A stretch of 64,000 nt of DNA from Xenococcaceae cyanobacterium MO_167.B27 (GCA_030065935.1 JASJCP010000004.1:1-64000); one strand, 5' to 3'; shown: positions 42,017 through 51,899, numbered from the stretch's first letter. Notes: generated from the letters alone by a model not told the origin. Made by a program: numbers and translations.

Positions 42017-42218
42017 ATATCTTGCACCTTGAACCGCATTCCGCCTGAAACTTCAGTTTTAGGCTAAAACCGTGAGTCTATTAAAATAGACTACAAATTT
42101 TATGAAACATAAATAAAATTATGCTTTGATAATCGGATTTAGTATTAGTTCTAGACTAAAGCTCTTGAGAGGACTTTTCTGTATCAGCCAAGAAATTTAT
42201 TACTTGGTAATGTATCGC
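42017..42218 (+). repeat. IS-derived repeat family, copy C
   Basis: Begins ATATCTTGCACCTTGAACC, has GTCTATTAAAATAGACTACA and AAATTTTATGAAA, then a 40-bp unrelated stretch, CTCTTGAGAGGACTTTTCTG, CAGCCAAGAAAT and TATCGC. Right inverted repeat missing. It fills the spacer between the TpsA gene and the kinase gene. Confidence 0.75.
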
Positions 42219-42341
42219 GCTACAAATCTTTCTTTTGACTCTCCCCAGTCCCGATTGTCCCCTCAAGTAAAAGGAATGTTGCGGTTTCTGGCAGACCCTT
42301 GTTATAAAAGTCGGATATTAGGTTATAAAAAAATATTTTAA

Positions 42342-44198
42342 ATGAGTCAGTGTCTTAATCCAGAATGCCTACAAGTTAATCCCGAAAACACACAGTTTTG
42401 TCAACAGTGTGGTAGTAACTTATTATTAGTTGACCGCTATCGTGCTGTCAGAATTTTAGGAAAGGGAGGTTTCGGGAGAACATTTTTAGCAATAGACGAG
42501 TTTAAACCATCTAAACCCCCTTGTGTGATTAAACAGTTTCTCCCAGACATAAAAAGCAAGAAAGGATTAAAAAAAGCTGCGGAATTATTTGAAAGGGAAG
42601 CAATGCGTCTTGATGAATTAGGTAAACATTCCCAAATTCCAGAATTATTAGCCTTTTTCAATCAAGAAGACCGTCAGTATCTAATTCAAGAATTTATTGA
42701 TGGTGACGATCTTGCCAAAGAGTTAAAAATTAAAGGAGTATTTAACGAACAACAAATAAGAGAACTCCTCAATGATATGTTAGCTGTTTTAAAGTTTGTT
42801 CACTCTAATAATGTAATTCATCGTGATATTAAACCAGAAAATATTATTAGAAGAAAACAAGACGGTAAACTAGTATTAGTTGATTTTGGAGCAGCCAAAA
42901 GTGCCGAATGTATCGAGTCTTCTGTCACAGGAACAATTATTGGCTCTGCTGCTTATATCGCTCCAGAACAAGCTGTAGGTAAACCCAAATTTGCTAGCGA
43001 TCTTTACAGTTTAGGTGCAACTTGTCTCCATTTACTTACTGATGTCCAACCCACAGAATTATTTGATGTTGCAGAAGGAGAATGGAAATGGCGAGAATAT
43101 CTAGAAGATAATGATATTAGTTACGAACTCAGTCGAGTTTTAGATAAGTTAGTAGAAGGAGCAACTAAGAGAAGATTTGAGAAGGTAGAAGAAGTTTTAC
43201 AAGCACTGTATGGAGGAATATCCCCCGTAGTTACAAATAGGAGAACTTCTAGTTCTAATTATGCTCAAAAACCCAAATACGGAGTATCAACTAATTCCTC
43301 ATCGAAAACTTCTGCATCGGTAAAATCAAGAGTCAAACCTCCATCCGTCAAAAACTTAAATTTAAAAGTCTTTACCTATACTTTCTTGAAAATTGACCAG
43401 ACAAATGATCTTGTAATTGGGAGAAACCCCCCTCTAAAAACTATTGAATATGCTGGAAAAGCCAAATATATTACTGTGGATTTAGGAAAAGGTATCACTA
43501 TGGATTTAGTTGGTATTCCTGGAGGTAAATATCTAATGGGTTCTCCCGATAATGAAGCGGAAAGAAGCAGTGAAGAAAGTCCGCAACATCCTGTAGCAAT
43601 TCCTCCTTTTTTAATGGGAAAATACCCTGTTACTCAGCAGCAATGGGAAAGAGTAATGAAAAGTAATCCTTCTCGTTTTACTGATCATCCTGATAACCCA
43701 GTAGAAAAAGTTTCTTGGTTTGACTGTTGGGAATTTTGTGAAAAATTATCAGAAAAGATTGGTCGAGAATTTAGATTACCCACAGAAGCAGAATGGGAAT
43801 ATGCTTGTCGTGGTAAAACTACAACCCCGTTTCATTTCGGAGAGACTATAGCGGATGAGTTGGCTAACTATAATGGCGAATATGCTTATGCTTCAGGGAA
43901 AGAAGGAGAATATCGAGGTAAAACTACTAAAGTAGGCAGCTTTCCCCCTAATAGTTTTGGATTATACGATTTACATGGCAATGTAGCAGAATGGTGCGCG
44001 GATAGTTGGCATGATAGTTATCAAAATGCACCTAATAATGGAAGTGCTTGGTTAAGTGAGAATGAAAAAGATTCTCGGGTTTTAAGGGGTGGTTCATGGT
44101 TACATCTGGCTGGTTGTTGTCGTAGTTCCCATCGTTTGAGTTCCCCTCCTGGGAGTAAATCTGATGCTTTTGGTTTTAGGATTGCTTCTAGTGTGTGA
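42342..44198 (+). CDS. Ser/Thr protein kinase fused to an FGE-sulfatase (SUMF1-like) domain
   Basis: 618 aa. N-terminal zinc ribbon CLNPECL...FCQQCG (C4, C9, C20, C23). Hanks-type kinase with ILGKGGFGRTFLAI (Gly loop 39-45), Lys in VIKQF (K64), VIHRDIKPENII (D162) and LVDFGAAK; SAAYIAPEQAVGK marks the activation segment. Linker 295-380. Residues about 385-618: formylglycine-generating-enzyme-like domain (IPGGKYLMGSPDNEAERSSE, PVTQQQWERVMKSNPSRF, RLPTEAEWEYACRG, RVLRGGSWLH, FGFRIASS). The fusion is known in cyanobacteria; the FGE part may bind or modify a partner. The stop codon overlaps an IS right-end scar. Confidence 0.92.
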   Translation: MSQCLNPECLQVNPENTQFCQQCGSNLLLVDRYRAVRILGKGGFGRTFLAIDEFKPSKPPCVIKQFLPDIKSKKGLKKAAELFEREAMRLDELGKHSQIPELLAFFNQEDRQYLIQEFIDGDDLAKELKIKGVFNEQQIRELLNDMLAVLKFVHSNNVIHRDIKPENIIRRKQDGKLVLVDFGAAKSAECIESSVTGTIIGSAAYIAPEQAVGKPKFASDLYSLGATCLHLLTDVQPTELFDVAEGEWKWREYLEDNDISYELSRVLDKLVEGATKRRFEKVEEVLQALYGGISPVVTNRRTSSSNYAQKPKYGVSTNSSSKTSASVKSRVKPPSVKNLNLKVFTYTFLKIDQTNDLVIGRNPPLKTIEYAGKAKYITVDLGKGITMDLVGIPGGKYLMGSPDNEAERSSEESPQHPVAIPPFLMGKYPVTQQQWERVMKSNPSRFTDHPDNPVEKVSWFDCWEFCEKLSEKIGREFRLPTEAEWEYACRGKTTTPFHFGETIADELANYNGEYAYASGKEGEYRGKTTKVGSFPPNSFGLYDLHGNVAEWCADSWHDSYQNAPNNGSAWLSENEKDSRVLRGGSWLHLAGCCRSSHRLSSPPGSKSDAFGFRIASSV

Positions 44199-44246
44199 CA
44201 CTCCCGCAGGGTAAACCTGTGCGGGCTTCTAAGCAACATTGATAGC
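44196..44246 (-). mobile_element. IS605-type right-end scar at the kinase stop codon
   Basis: Read on minus: AGAAGCCCGCACAGG-TTTA-CCCTGCGGGAGTGTCA. CCCGCACAGG pairs with CCCTGCGGG and the end GGGAGTGTCA equals the right end at 84-140. On the plus strand it begins TGACACTCCCGC, so the kinase stop codon TGA is the last three bases of the IS end. It may work as a bidirectional terminator. Confidence 0.55.
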
Positions 44247-44302
44247 TTGGGTGTAGAATCAAAGATTCTCTCGAAAAACGAGTGCTTGAACTACCAACTA
44301 AC

Positions 44303-44463
44303 TTAGACTACTTTGAGCCGTGTCGAGCCATCTACTACTTTCAAACCAAAGTTTGGTTGTAGATACGTTTCTATCAAATTATTTGTATTTTGAGAATACA
44401 AACCACAATTCCCACCGCAGTAACTTTTACCTACTGAACGGACTGCAACTGGGAGACTTTTCA
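44303..44463 (-). pseudogene. Possible TnpB tail relic
   Basis: On the minus strand a frame reads LPVAVRSVGKSYCGGNCGLY, SQNTNNLIETYL, then LKVV and a stop at 44303, some 60 bp before the IS605-type right-end hairpin, where a tnpB end would be expected. The ACGGN-like motif is common in TnpB tails. No start, and not extended upstream. The rest of 44247-44663 shows nothing clear. Confidence 0.3.
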
Positions 44464-44663
44464 GTAGAACCCATGTTACTATTCAGATTTCAAGGTGCCT
44501 ATGGCAATGATTATACAATGGCTGAACCAAGTTCTCTATAAAGATTTGATGTCTAAATTGCGCGAGTTATCGCCCTCGCTTTCTTCCAGTTTGCGATCGC
44601 CAAGTGGAATTCCCGCTCGGTTCTTTAAAATTAGCATTTAGCTACTATTTAATTTACAGGAAG

Positions 44664-45542
44664 ATGAATCCTAAACAGTTTATCGGTTCAGAAGCTCAAA
44701 CTACCTACACTGAAGCTAAAGCAATTATTTTACCAATACCCTATGAAGCTACAACTACTTATCGTAAGGGATGCCAACAAGGTCCTGATGCAATTATCGA
44801 AGCTTCCGATCAACTAGAAGCCTATGATGAAGAATTGCAACAAGAAACTTGTTTCAAAACCAGCATTTATACCTGTGAGGCGATCGCAGATACTAGAAAG
44901 AATCCTCATCTAACAGCAGAAGAAATGTTAGAAGTCACCACAAATACTGTATCTGAATTAATTAAAGATGGGAAATTTGTTATTGCTTTAGGAGGAGAAC
45001 ACGCCATTACTGAAGGAGTAGTCAGAGCCTATCATCAGCTACTTAGTCAACCTTTTACCGTAGTTCAAATCGACGCTCATGGGGATATGCGTCACAGTTA
45101 TGAAGGTTCAATTTACAATCATGCTTGTGTGATGCGTAGAGTGCTAGATATGGGTTTACCCACTCTCCCTGTAGGAATTCGCAGTATCTGTCGTGAAGAA
45201 GCAGAGTTAATTAAAACACAACAAATTCCTGTGATCTGGGCAAGAGATATATATTATGATCGAGATTGGATTCAAAAAGCGATCGCTAAAATTACTACAG
45301 AAAAAGTCTTTATTACTATTGATTTAGATGGACTCGATCCTAGTTTATTACCTGGTGTAGGAACTCCCGAACCAGGAGGCTTAAATTGGTACGAATTAAC
45401 CCGATTTATCCGAGAAATTTGTGTCAATCATCAAGTAATTGGTTGTGATGTGATGGAATTATCACCGCTTTCTGACTCTGTTGTCTCTGAATTTACAGCA
45501 GCGAAACTAGTATATAAACTGATAGGCTATCTCAGCTTGTGA
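44664..45542 (+). CDS. speB: Agmatinase (ureohydrolase family)
   Basis: 292 aa from ATG 44664, preceded by ACAGGAAG; an earlier in-frame ATG at 44604 gives a hydrophobic, non-family extension. Hydrolyses agmatine to putrescine and urea. The two-Mn site motifs are all present: GGEHAITEG, QIDAHGDMRHSYEGS, NHACVMRR and TIDLDGLDPSLLPGVGTPEP. Complete and of usual length. Arginase-family members can also act on arginine or guanidino acids, so substrate is by family similarity. Stop codon overlaps an IS right-end scar. Confidence 0.92.
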   Translation: MNPKQFIGSEAQTTYTEAKAIILPIPYEATTTYRKGCQQGPDAIIEASDQLEAYDEELQQETCFKTSIYTCEAIADTRKNPHLTAEEMLEVTTNTVSELIKDGKFVIALGGEHAITEGVVRAYHQLLSQPFTVVQIDAHGDMRHSYEGSIYNHACVMRRVLDMGLPTLPVGIRSICREEAELIKTQQIPVIWARDIYYDRDWIQKAIAKITTEKVFITIDLDGLDPSLLPGVGTPEPGGLNWYELTRFIREICVNHQVIGCDVMELSPLSDSVVSEFTAAKLVYKLIGYLSL

Positions 45543-45592
45543 CATACTCGTAATGTAAACCCATCACTAGCTTCTTGGTTCATCCCGACGGG
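45540..45592 (-). mobile_element. Degenerate IS605-type right-end scar at the speB stop codon
   Basis: On minus: TGAACCAAGAAGCTAGTGAT, GGGTTTACATTACGAGTATG, TCACAAG; same order as the other right ends (TGA-AGCAAGAA..., stem, ...GTGTCA). A minus-strand frame VTITNGHLVPSG with TGA comes just before, as a tnpB tail would. On plus it begins TGACATACTCG, again using the host stop codon. Mutated stem. Confidence 0.4.
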
Positions 45593-45678
45593 ACTAGATG
45601 ACCATTAGTAATTGTGACTATTGGCAGCTTAGATAAATTACTCTTAAATTGTTAGTAGGATAAAAAAGGAAATAATAT

Positions 45679-46227
45679 ATGCAAACTGACAAAAAACTAG
45701 TTGGAGGTTATGCTCCAGATTTTGAGCTACCAGGAATGGATGAAGAAGTAGGTCATCTTGGTCGTTATCTAAAACAGTATCAAGCGATCGCAGTAATTTT
45801 TATCAGTAATCAATGTCCTTACGTCCATCAATATTTAGACCGTATCAAAAAAATACAAGCTGATTTTCATCCCCAAGGATTTAGTTTTATCGCCATTAAT
45901 TCTAATGATAGCGGTAATACCCTCCAAGAAAGTTTTGAGACAATGAAAGGTTTTGCTCAACAACATAATTTATCATTTCCTTATCTTAGGGATTCTACTC
46001 AAGATGTGGCTAAGTCTTTTGGGGTACAAGTAACTCCAGAAGTATTTTTATTAGACAATAAATCTGTAGTCCGTTATGCAGGAAACATTGACGATAATCC
46101 TGATGCTCCTGATTCGGTGACATCCTCTTATTTACGAGATAGTATTACTAGCTTACTTTCTGGACAAGAAATTGCTACTAATTATACTGAACCCGTCGGA
46201 ACTCCCATTAAATGGCGCAATAAGTAG
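45679..46227 (+). CDS. Thioredoxin-like / AhpC-TSA family protein
   Basis: 182 aa of the redoxin fold: YAPDFELPGMDEEVGHLGRY, IFISNQCPYVHQYLDRI with a single Cys (CPYV, C48 region) and FGVQVTPEVFLLDNK. The cis-Pro is at VTPE. Members of this type (CPYV instead of CxxC) are found next to diverse genes and may be thiol peroxidases or disulfide sensors. Stands alone between agmatinase and pyrH, with weak SD AAGGAAA. Confidence 0.88.
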   Translation: MQTDKKLVGGYAPDFELPGMDEEVGHLGRYLKQYQAIAVIFISNQCPYVHQYLDRIKKIQADFHPQGFSFIAINSNDSGNTLQESFETMKGFAQQHNLSFPYLRDSTQDVAKSFGVQVTPEVFLLDNKSVVRYAGNIDDNPDAPDSVTSSYLRDSITSLLSGQEIATNYTEPVGTPIKWRNK

Positions 46228-46351
46228 ATTAAACCATTTATTAGCTATTAGTTTTTACTTGCTAAAAACCTAAAAAGCTACTTAATACCAAAAAACTGGT
46301 ATCTTATGGGGAGATAAACAACACATAAAGATCGAGGTCATTGTTCCAGGG

Positions 46352-47074
46352 ATGAGTTACCAGCGAGTTTTATTAAAACTGAGTGGTGAAGCTTTAATGG
46401 GGGATTTAGGTTATGGGATCGACCCTAAAGTTGTAGCAACCATCGCTCACGAAATAGCTGATGTGGTTCAAAGTGGTATCCAAACCGCGATCGTAGTTGG
46501 TGGTGGTAATATTTTTCGTGGAATGAAAGCCTCTGCTGCTGGTATGGATCGTGCAACCGCCGACTATATCGGGATGATTGCTACTGTCATGAATGCCATG
46601 ACTTTACAGGATGCTTTAGAACGAATCAATATTCCTACTCGCGTCCAAACTGCGATCGCCATGCAAGAAGTTGCTGAACCTTACATCCGCCGTCGCGCCA
46701 TTCGTCACCTGGAAAAGGGTCGAGTGGTTATCTTCGGTGCTGGTTCTGGTAATCCTTTCTTTACTACTGATACTACAGCAGCTTTACGAGCAGCAGAAAT
46801 TGATGCGGAGGTGATTTTTAAGGCGACAAAGGTAGATGGAGTTTATGATTGTGACCCTCAAACAAACCCCCAAGCTCACCTTTATCAAAGCCTAACATAC
46901 ACTCATGTTCTGACTCACGATCTTAAAGTAATGGACAGTACAGCGATCGCATTATGTAAGGAAAATGACATCCCTATTGTTGTTTTTAATCTTTCTGTAC
47001 AGGGTAATATTGTCCGTGCGACGAAAGGAGAACCTGTAGGAACTATTGTAGGAGGTTTCTGTGAAGTTAACTGA
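46352..47074 (+). CDS. pyrH: UMP kinase
   Basis: 240 aa amino-acid-kinase fold enzyme that phosphorylates UMP to UDP. Motifs: [60 protein letters not shown] and [13 protein letters not shown]. Usual length. The gene overlaps frr by 14 bp (47061-47074), the conserved pyrH-frr operon. Confidence 0.97.
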   Translation: MSYQRVLLKLSGEALMGDLGYGIDPKVVATIAHEIADVVQSGIQTAIVVGGGNIFRGMKASAAGMDRATADYIGMIATVMNAMTLQDALERINIPTRVQTAIAMQEVAEPYIRRRAIRHLEKGRVVIFGAGSGNPFFTTDTTAALRAAEIDAEVIFKATKVDGVYDCDPQTNPQAHLYQSLTYTHVLTHDLKVMDSTAIALCKENDIPIVVFNLSVQGNIVRATKGEPVGTIVGGFCEVN

Positions 47075-47609
47075 AATTAAAGAACATATGCAAAAGACTA
47101 TTGATGCAACTCAAAGGTCTTTTAACACTATTCGGACAGGACGAGCTAGCACATCTCTATTAGATAGAGTAGTAGTGGAATATTACGGGACTGAAACGCC
47201 ATTACAAGCCTTGGCGAACATTACAACCCCCGATTCAACCACTATTTCGATTCAGCCCTATGATAAAAGTAGTATGGCTCAGATTGAAAAAGCTATATCT
47301 ATGTCCGATATTGGATTAACCCCCAACAATGATGGGACAACAATTCGCTTAAATATTCCTCCTTTAACTAAAGAACGACGTAAAGAACTGGTAAAAATAG
47401 CTAGTAAGCTAGCTGAAGAAGGCAAAGTAGGTATTCGTAATATCCGCCGTGATGCTGTTGAATCTGTAAGAAAGCAAGAGAAAAACAGCGATATTTCTGA
47501 AGATGAATCGCGAGACTTGCAAGATGAAATTCAAAAAATTACTAACGAATTTACTAACAAAATTGACTCTCTTTTAGCTACAAAAGACAAAGAAATTACA
47601 ACAGTCTAG
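47061..47609 (+). CDS. frr: Ribosome recycling factor
   Basis: 182 aa; releases ribosomes from mRNA after termination with EF-G. Signatures: [39 protein letters not shown] and [23 protein letters not shown] start at 47061 with a very strong Shine-Dalgarno AGGAGGT (47050-47056) located inside pyrH, so translation is coupled to pyrH. A terminator follows at 47642. Confidence 0.97.
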   Translation: MKLTEIKEHMQKTIDATQRSFNTIRTGRASTSLLDRVVVEYYGTETPLQALANITTPDSTTISIQPYDKSSMAQIEKAISMSDIGLTPNNDGTTIRLNIPPLTKERRKELVKIASKLAEEGKVGIRNIRRDAVESVRKQEKNSDISEDESRDLQDEIQKITNEFTNKIDSLLATKDKEITTV

Positions 47610-47641
47610 ATTATTACTAAACTCTTTAAAAATTATTTTTC

Positions 47642-47690
47642 AGGGATAAAAAAGTAGAACCAAATCTATTTTTATTATCCCTTTATTTTT
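47642..47690 (+). terminator. Terminator of pyrH-frr
   Basis: AGGGATAA (47642-47649) pairs with TTATCCCT (47675-47682), with an inner A5/T5 pairing, followed by TTATTTTTTATT. It lies 33 bp past the frr stop. Confidence 0.8.
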
Positions 47691-47745
47691 TATTACTAAC
47701 TACTTCTTTATTTATATCATTCTACTTAAAAGAGATAATAAAATC

Positions 47746-50109
47746 ATGAATGTAGATCAAGCATTGTTATTAGTAGATCAACTAATTTCTACTAAAACCG
47801 AAAAATCCCTTAGTGATCTACAGTCTGCTATTTTAAGAAATGCTTGGCAAGGTAAAAAATATGCCATCATAGCAGAGGAATATGGTTGTACAGAAGGACA
47901 CGCTAAAGATATAGGCTGTTTATTATGGCAGCTTCTATCAGAAATCTTAGAAAAAAAAGTAACTAAAAATAATTTTCGTACCATTATTCAGCAACATTTT
48001 TTGACAAAAAATAATGATTGGCTACAATCATCTGATTTTTTAGGCAGACAAAATTCCCTTACTGAATTACAAAGTTTAGTTGCACAAAATCATAAAATAA
48101 TTGTCATTCAAGGAAAAGGAGGAGTAGGTAAAACCACCCTCGCACAACATTTTCTGGCTGTGGGTAATTTTGATTTAACTTTAGAAGTTTTAATGGCGAA
48201 AGAAACTCACAATATTATTTCAGCAAAAACCTTAGTTGAAGAATGGTTTTATAAAGATTTACAAGAAGAATCTGGTAAAGAATTTGCTGTTACTTTATCG
48301 CGATTGAAACGATATTTACAAACCAAATATGTAGGTATCTTAATTGATAATTTAGAGCCAGCTTTAGACAAAGATGGTAAATTTATTGTTCCTCATCGAG
48401 ACTATGTTGAACTATTACGCATCTTATCAGATAAGACAGTCAAATCTGTGACTTTAATTACCAGTCGCGATCGCCTATGTGAGGGAGATATTAACTTACA
48501 ACATTATCGCCTATCAGGACTTAGTTTAACAGCATGGGAACAATATTTTAACTTACATCAGCTAAAAACCAATTCTCCTTGTTTAGCTACAATTCATGGT
48601 ATCTATGGTGGAAACGCTAAAGCTATGGGAATTATCTGCGGTAGTATTTGTGAAGACTTTAGTGGCAACATAGAATTATATTGGGAAGAAAATCATCACG
48701 ATCCTTTAGCTGTAACTGGTTTAAAAAATTTAATTGCTAGTCAGTTTGAACGTCTCAAAAATCTAGATTATTCTGCTTATATTTTACTCTGTCGTTTAGG
48801 GTGCTATCGTTACCAAGATATACCTAAAATACCTCGTTCTGGTTTACTCTATCTTATATCAGATTTAGAAAGTCAACATCATAGAAGAGTTATCGAATCA
48901 TTACGCAATCGTTCCTTGATAGAATTTTCTCAAGGTAATTATTGGTTACATCCTGCAATTCAAGCAGAGGCTATAGTAAGATTACAATCAGAAAATATTA
49001 CTTTAAATCACTGTAACTCTGTCTCACAAACCCCCTGGCAACAAGTCAACTATAACATTGCTAATTTTTATACCCAAAAAGTTGAGCAAATTAATCATAT
49101 TCAAGATGGATTAACTGCATTAGAAGCTTATTACCATTATATTGCTATTGATAATTATACAGCAGCAGCCCAAGTTATTTTATATAGTCGTAATAACCAA
49201 TGGGGACAATATTTAACTTTAGGTAGTTCTTTATATAGGTTAGGATTAATTCAGCCATTACTTACTGCAATTACTCAAGTCATTGAGCGTATTCAAGATA
49301 TAAAAGAGCGTAGTGAACTTAATAACATTTTAGGGGACTTATACTGGATTACAGGGAAAATTCATCAAGCTATCTTATGTCAAGAAGCAACTATTGCTGC
49401 TGTCAGTCAGCCCTTATATAATTTATCATTAGATGGACATTCTTTTTACTATTTCAAAATGCTACAAGTTGACTCTCTATTGAGTCTTGGTTTATACAAA
49501 ATAGATTTATGGGAATTATCAGAAGCAAGTAAACTGTTGCAACAAGTTATAGATTTAGCGCAACATACTAAACATCATTCTTGGTCAGAAAAAGCCTCCC
49601 TCTGTTTAGCTTTGATAGAATCTTATCAAGGAGAAACTTTAAAATCTGCTAAACTGGCTAATAGATTTTATCAGTTAATTGTTCATGAACAAAACAGTCA
49701 ATATAATACTGGTCGCTTTGCTTATTTTATTCAGATACTAGGTCAAATTTTTCTCAATCTCCATAATCATGATAAAGCAGAAGCAATTTTCAACAAAGCG
49801 ATCGCATTTTCTCAAGAAAGTTACTATACTCAAATTAAGGCAAAATGTTTAATGGGGTTAGCAGCAGTTTATCGTAATAAGAATCAATTTGCTTTAGCCT
49901 GTTCTTGGAATCAAGAAGCAATTGATCTATTGGATAAAATAGGAGCAAAATGTGACCTTGCTACAGCATACTATCAATGGGGATTAACATTAATTGTTAT
50001 GAAACAGCCAAAATTAGCTACACAAGCCTATAATCAGGCTATTCAATTATTTGAACAAATACAAGCTCCTTTACAAGTAACCAAAGTCAAACAATATTTA
50101 CTTCTATAA
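47746..50109 (+). CDS. HTH (vMAP-type) - NB-ARC STAND ATPase with TPR repeats
   Basis: 787 aa. Residues 1-85 match the N-terminal HTH of vWA-MoxR-associated proteins (LSDLQSAILRNAWQGKKYAI, CTEGHAKDIGCLLWQLLSEI). Residues about 95-400: NB-ARC with FLGRQNSLTELQ, P-loop GKGGVGKT (123-130), Walker B GILIDNLEPAL and LITSRDRL; WHx region PAIQAEAIVRL. From about 500, TPR repeats (ALCQEATIAAV, AEAIFNKAIAFSQ, ATQAYNQAIQLFEQI). Such proteins are signal switches with unknown ligands, abundant in complex cyanobacteria and in part linked to phage defence. Followed on the same strand by the dynamin-like gene, 157 bp later. Confidence 0.88.
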   Translation: MNVDQALLLVDQLISTKTEKSLSDLQSAILRNAWQGKKYAIIAEEYGCTEGHAKDIGCLLWQLLSEILEKKVTKNNFRTIIQQHFLTKNNDWLQSSDFLGRQNSLTELQSLVAQNHKIIVIQGKGGVGKTTLAQHFLAVGNFDLTLEVLMAKETHNIISAKTLVEEWFYKDLQEESGKEFAVTLSRLKRYLQTKYVGILIDNLEPALDKDGKFIVPHRDYVELLRILSDKTVKSVTLITSRDRLCEGDINLQHYRLSGLSLTAWEQYFNLHQLKTNSPCLATIHGIYGGNAKAMGIICGSICEDFSGNIELYWEENHHDPLAVTGLKNLIASQFERLKNLDYSAYILLCRLGCYRYQDIPKIPRSGLLYLISDLESQHHRRVIESLRNRSLIEFSQGNYWLHPAIQAEAIVRLQSENITLNHCNSVSQTPWQQVNYNIANFYTQKVEQINHIQDGLTALEAYYHYIAIDNYTAAAQVILYSRNNQWGQYLTLGSSLYRLGLIQPLLTAITQVIERIQDIKERSELNNILGDLYWITGKIHQAILCQEATIAAVSQPLYNLSLDGHSFYYFKMLQVDSLLSLGLYKIDLWELSEASKLLQQVIDLAQHTKHHSWSEKASLCLALIESYQGETLKSAKLANRFYQLIVHEQNSQYNTGRFAYFIQILGQIFLNLHNHDKAEAIFNKAIAFSQESYYTQIKAKCLMGLAAVYRNKNQFALACSWNQEAIDLLDKIGAKCDLATAYYQWGLTLIVMKQPKLATQAYNQAIQLFEQIQAPLQVTKVKQYLLL

Positions 50110-50266
50110 ATTTATTTTAAGTAAGCCCAATAAAACAAATCCACAATGTTAACAATTTTAAGTTACTTCAAACCATTAATTCATAAATTCCCCCTAAGCT
50201 CCCACTAACCATCTTATCCAGTTAACTTTATTAATATCGTTTTAGATTTAGCATATATTTAATATC

Positions 50267-51892
50267 TTGGTGAATTCTATCAATCTCAATTTCTACGACA
50301 AGTTACACACAACCTATAAATATCTTAGCAAAAGGTCAACTATAGAACCAAGCTATCAAACATTAATTAATGAATTAGAGACACTTTTAGAAAATTGGCG
50401 ACAAACCCCTATTAAAATCACAATTATTGGTCATTGTGAAATCCTCATTGAACAAATCAAAACTTTAAAAGAAAGTAATTTTAAATCTCACTCTTTATGG
50501 GAATTGAAGACTGCTACTCTACCTAATAATCTTGAAAAAATTGTACGTAATTGCGATCTATTATGTCTTGTCAATGATGGCTCAAAACCAGTATCAGACA
50601 GCGAACATAAATTAATTACCAAAGCAGTTACATCTAATGTTGTTAGTTATTGTCTTATTCTAACTGATAGCACCACTTTATCAGCAAGCTCTGAAGTAGA
50701 AGTAGCAGCATCAAACACTTTACTAAGTTGTAATCAACTAACAAGTTATTTATTTCCCAGAGATTTATTAGAAAAAATAGATTTATTAACTTCCCAAGAA
50801 TTGAGGGAATATCATAATTTTTTGGATTCGATTTTAGATACCACTCTTATTAACACAGAAAAAAAATTTCAAGAACAATGCTGTAATCTTATTCACCGCT
50901 ATTTTGAACAAAATAAGAATCAAGAATGGTTACAATTTCAACAGTACAAGAAAATATTTTTTTCTAATCAGCGTGCTGATAAATTTAAGCAGCAACTTAA
51001 CAAATCATGTAATAAACTCAATCAAATCATTCACCATACTTTCAAAACAATTAAGCAAGAAATTAATCAAAGTAAAATTGAATTAATTAATCCTTTTATG
51101 TACGATACAATGATGTATCGAGTACAAGCAGCAATTGAAAACTCTTCGGTTATTCAATACCAAGAAAAAAATCAAACTTATCTATCTCTGGTTGTTAAAT
51201 ATCAAGACTACAACCAATCAATTCATTCTTACGTCATGGAATTATGTCAACACGAAATAGATTCATGGTTAGAAAAGCAGTGGAGCAAAATAGATAATGC
51301 TGATGGACAAGGAATGCTTAATGAATTAATCAAAAATATTAATCAAGAATTAGAATTTATTACTCCTTTATCTTCCAACGTAACTATATCTAAAATCCCC
51401 AAGAAATTTGAGTTTGAAATTTCCGATTATGTAACTCTATCTATACTAGAAGAAAATAATCAAATTTTATTCGATTATCACTATACTCAAAGTACTTGGT
51501 TTAGATTAATATTAATATTTATAATAGTCTTATGTGCTTATCAGTTATTTGGTAGAGCCTTTGGTTTTGTTATCTTATTTTTTCAACTAATTAATTGGTT
51601 TACTGGACGAGATATAAAAACTGTTAAGCTCAAAAAACAAACCAAAGAACTTAAACGTATCATGGACAACAAATGTCAATTTTTAGTCAAATTTGTTGCC
51701 GACAAATTCTTGCAAAACTTATTATACTATTTAGAACAGGAATCTCAACAATACCAAAAAGAAATTAGTTTTATTATCAAGCAAGTAGAACCAGAATTAG
51801 AAGAACTCACGCAAAAAATGGAGCAACATAAAGAATATATAGATATTCTTAAAGAAGACCATACTAAAGTAATGCAAATTTTACAAGATTAG
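50267..51892 (+). CDS. Dynamin-like membrane protein without a P-loop
   Basis: 541 aa. Residues about 50-175 look like a GTPase fold that has lost its nucleotide site: KITIIGHCEILIEQIKTL stands where GxxxxGKS should be, and CDLLCLVNDGSKPVSDSEHK resembles the post-switch strand of dynamins. Long helices (190-400), then two hydrophobic segments near 408-440 (WFRLILIFIIVLCAYQLFG, FGFVILFFQLINWF) and a C-terminal coiled coil (about 450-540) follow, as in bacterial dynamin-like or mitofusin-like proteins. The start is TTG 50267 or GTG 50270; no ATG fits. Function unknown; perhaps a partner of an active dynamin or of the STAND gene upstream. Confidence 0.55.
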   Translation: MVNSINLNFYDKLHTTYKYLSKRSTIEPSYQTLINELETLLENWRQTPIKITIIGHCEILIEQIKTLKESNFKSHSLWELKTATLPNNLEKIVRNCDLLCLVNDGSKPVSDSEHKLITKAVTSNVVSYCLILTDSTTLSASSEVEVAASNTLLSCNQLTSYLFPRDLLEKIDLLTSQELREYHNFLDSILDTTLINTEKKFQEQCCNLIHRYFEQNKNQEWLQFQQYKKIFFSNQRADKFKQQLNKSCNKLNQIIHHTFKTIKQEINQSKIELINPFMYDTMMYRVQAAIENSSVIQYQEKNQTYLSLVVKYQDYNQSIHSYVMELCQHEIDSWLEKQWSKIDNADGQGMLNELIKNINQELEFITPLSSNVTISKIPKKFEFEISDYVTLSILEENNQILFDYHYTQSTWFRLILIFIIVLCAYQLFGRAFGFVILFFQLINWFTGRDIKTVKLKKQTKELKRIMDNKCQFLVKFVADKFLQNLLYYLEQESQQYQKEISFIIKQVEPELEELTQKMEQHKEYIDILKEDHTKVMQILQD

Positions 51893-51899
51893 GAATTTA

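Noticed and set aside
42126-42341. 71-aa frame before the kinase gene
   Set aside because: It lies almost wholly in repeat copy C and runs out at the kinase start; no motif or ribosome site.
44320-44541. 73-aa plus-strand frame between kinase and speB genes
   Set aside because: No family signal; the minus strand of the same DNA fits a possible tnpB tail better.
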